A DNA stretch of 47,054 nucleotides, from NCBI GenBank assembly GCA_017857755.1, contig JAFMCM010000012.1:1-47054 (forward strand), read 5' to 3'. The number at the start of each line of letters is the position of its first letter. The first letter of the stretch is position 1. The position numbers and the translations under genes were made by a program. The DNA is from Methylophilaceae bacterium. GTDB taxonomy: Bacteria; Pseudomonadota; Gammaproteobacteria; Burkholderiales; Methylophilaceae. Shown here piece by piece: positions 45,488 through 47,054 of the stretch. The notes under the pieces are model-generated. The model was given only the letters and a program-made list of their open reading frames with translations, searched no databases and had not been told where the DNA came from.

Positions 45488-47054
45488 ATGCAAGTAAATA
45501 AAATTAAGCTAGCTTTAGGCTTAGTAGCAGCAACAATGGCAATGCCAATGGTTGCTTCAGCTGCTGCAGACCAAGAAGCGGCAATGAAAAACGCTAACAA
45601 CTGGGCTCACCCACGTGGTCAACATGACAACTCAGGTTACAGTGCATTAGCGCAAATCAACAAAGGTAACGTTAAAAACCTTAAAGCAGCTTGGACATTC
45701 GCTACTGGTGTAAACCGTGGTCACGAAGGTTCTCCAGTTGTTGTTGGTAACATGATGTATGTACATACAGCATTTCCAAACAACATCTACGCACTTGATT
45801 TAAGCGACAATCAAAAAATCGTTTGGTCATACTTCCCAAAACAAGATCCAAGCGTTCAAGCGGTACTATGCTGCGATAACGTAAGTCGTGGTCTTGGTTA
45901 TGGCGATGGCAAAATCTACCTTCAACAAAATGATGGTAATTTAGTTGCATTAGACGCTAAAACTGGTAAAAAACAATGGTCAGTATTAGTTAACGATCCT
46001 AAAGTTGGTGCTACAAACACAAACGCTCCGCATGTAATCAAAGACAAAATCTTAACAGGTTGTTCTGGTGCTGAGTTTGGTGTACGTTGCTTTATGGCAG
46101 CTTACAATGCTAAAGATGGTTCATTAGCATGGAAAGCATACTCAACAGGTCCTGACTCTGAAGTATTAATCGGTGATGACTTCAACTCTGCTAACCCACA
46201 ATACAGTGCTTTGTCAGTATACAAAGACATCAACGGTGGTAACAAAGAAGGCGGTTCTTTTGAAGCGCTAAAAGCAGGCGAAATCAAAATTGGTGAAAAA
46301 GACCTAGGTACACGTACATGGTTGAAACCACAAGCAGTTCAAGATGGTTGGCAACATGGTGGTGGCTCTACTTGGGGCTGGTGGCCATATGACAAACGTA
46401 CAAACTTAGTTTACTACGGTACAGGTAACCCTTCAGTTTGGAACCCAGATGTACGTCCAGGCGACAACAAATGGTCAATGACTATTTTTGCTCGTGATTT
46501 AGATACTGGTATTGCTAAATGGGGCTACCAAATGACTCCACACGATGAGTGGGATTATGATGGTATTAACGAAGTGATCTTGTTCGACAAAGGTGGTAAA
46601 ACATATGCATGGCATCATGACCGTAACGGTTTTGCATATACATTCAACGCAGGTACTGGTTCACTAGTTGCTGCTGAGAAAGTTCACCCATTTGTTAACT
46701 GGGCAACACACGTTGACATGAAAACTGGTGTTCCACAAAAATTAGCATCAGCTTCTACTCACCAAGACTACAATGCAAAAGGCGTTTGTCCAGCTGCATT
46801 AGGTACTAAGGATCAGCAGCCTGCTGCTTATTCACCTAAAACAGGTCTTGTTTATTCTCCACTAAACCACGTATGTATGACATACGAGCCAGTTGAGTCT
46901 AAATATGTTGCTGGTCAACCATGGGTTGGTGCTACATTGACTATGTTCCCAGGTCCTGACGGTGTGATGGGTGGCTTTGCTGCTTACAACCCAATGACCA
47001 ACAAAAAAGTATGGTACAACAAAGAGAAATTCTCTGCTTGGGGTGGTGCTTTAA
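45488..47054 (+). CDS. xoxF: Lanthanide-dependent methanol dehydrogenase XoxF (3' end cut by window)
   Basis: Periplasmic PQQ dehydrogenase oxidising methanol. 522 codons are visible of about 600. A signal peptide ends near residue 25 (MVASAAA). The vicinal disulfide is Cys128-Cys129. Metal and catalytic residues by alignment from memory: Glu196, Asn314 (GTGNPSVWN), catalytic Asp356, and Asp358 in DEWDYDG. This extra aspartate binds lanthanide and is Ala in calcium-type MxaF. Arg379 follows. Between Glu196 and Asn314 about 34 residues are inserted (about 240-272) compared with well-studied XoxF and MxaF, consistent with a XoxF4-type enzyme. The codon bias (AAC, GGT, CCA) suggests very high expression. 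Confidence 0.96.
   Translation, partial: MQVNKIKLALGLVAATMAMPMVASAAADQEAAMKNANNWAHPRGQHDNSGYSALAQINKGNVKNLKAAWTFATGVNRGHEGSPVVVGNMMYVHTAFPNNIYALDLSDNQKIVWSYFPKQDPSVQAVLCCDNVSRGLGYGDGKIYLQQNDGNLVALDAKTGKKQWSVLVNDPKVGATNTNAPHVIKDKILTGCSGAEFGVRCFMAAYNAKDGSLAWKAYSTGPDSEVLIGDDFNSANPQYSALSVYKDINGGNKEGGSFEALKAGEIKIGEKDLGTRTWLKPQAVQDGWQHGGGSTWGWWPYDKRTNLVYYGTGNPSVWNPDVRPGDNKWSMTIFARDLDTGIAKWGYQMTPHDEWDYDGINEVILFDKGGKTYAWHHDRNGFAYTFNAGTGSLVAAEKVHPFVNWATHVDMKTGVPQKLASASTHQDYNAKGVCPAALGTKDQQPAAYSPKTGLVYSPLNHVCMTYEPVESKYVAGQPWVGATLTMFPGPDGVMGGFAAYNPMTNKKVWYNKEKFSAWGGAL

Overview
The window looks like chromosomal DNA from a methylotrophic betaproteobacterium of the family Methylophilaceae, most like Methylotenera or Methylophilus. 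The basis is betaproteobacterial gene order and protein character throughout, moderate to low G+C, a lanthanide-type methanol dehydrogenase gene (xoxF, cut by the right edge), a free-standing pqqA, and a quinoprotein-associated SoxYZ-like carrier. This is inferred from content; no database was consulted. I see no insertion sequence, prophage, CRISPR array or rRNA. Almost everything is core metabolism and information processing.

Layout. 1-4554: nitrogen control on the minus strand: ntrC (3' end missing), ntrB and glnA. glnA has a sigma-54 promoter and two near-ideal NtrC boxes about 30 bp apart. 4662-7200: plus-strand rhodanese-like gene, aroE, mtgA and a DUF456 gene. 7228-15056: uvrA (minus), diverging from a YajR-like transporter gene followed by ssb; then FmdB-like, DUF502 and aspS genes and a structured intergenic patch. 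15084-18323: apt, a VOC-fold gene, the SoxYZ-like carrier, yjbQ, the 23-codon pqqA and a CBS-domain gene. 18503-28306: yebC, ruvC, ruvA, a small unknown ORF and ruvB; then ybgC-tolQRAB-pal-cpoB and queE-queC. 28379-30683: ribosomal operon rpsP-rimM-trmD-rplS. 30718-34425: ogt, xerD, a DUF2007 gene, folB, plsY and tsaD. 34447-39250: macromolecular synthesis operon rpsU-yqeY-dnaG-rpoD with a CAT-anticodon tRNA directly behind rpoD. 39311-45217: a less conserved segment with a small winged-helix protein, an HD-GYP response regulator followed by an odd second reading frame, a TPR/2OG-Fe(II) oxygenase fusion, a YihY/cyclic-nucleotide-fold fusion and a proline iminopeptidase. 45315-end: promoter, leader and most of xoxF.

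How the parts fit. NtrB/NtrC and glutamine synthetase form an autoregulated nitrogen circuit whose DNA sites can be read directly. pqqA encodes the peptide precursor of PQQ, the cofactor of XoxF; the SoxYZ-like carrier, of a family named for its association with quinoprotein dehydrogenases, lies about 0.6 kb from pqqA. The Tol-Pal genes, MtgA, PlsY and CpoB serve the envelope. RuvABC, UvrA, Ogt, XerD, DnaG and SSB serve DNA maintenance. No clear new multi-gene system emerged. The most useful leads are the orphan pqqA beside the SoxYZ-like gene, the xoxF leader and the insertion in XoxF, the two unusual fusions, and several small or structured elements between genes.
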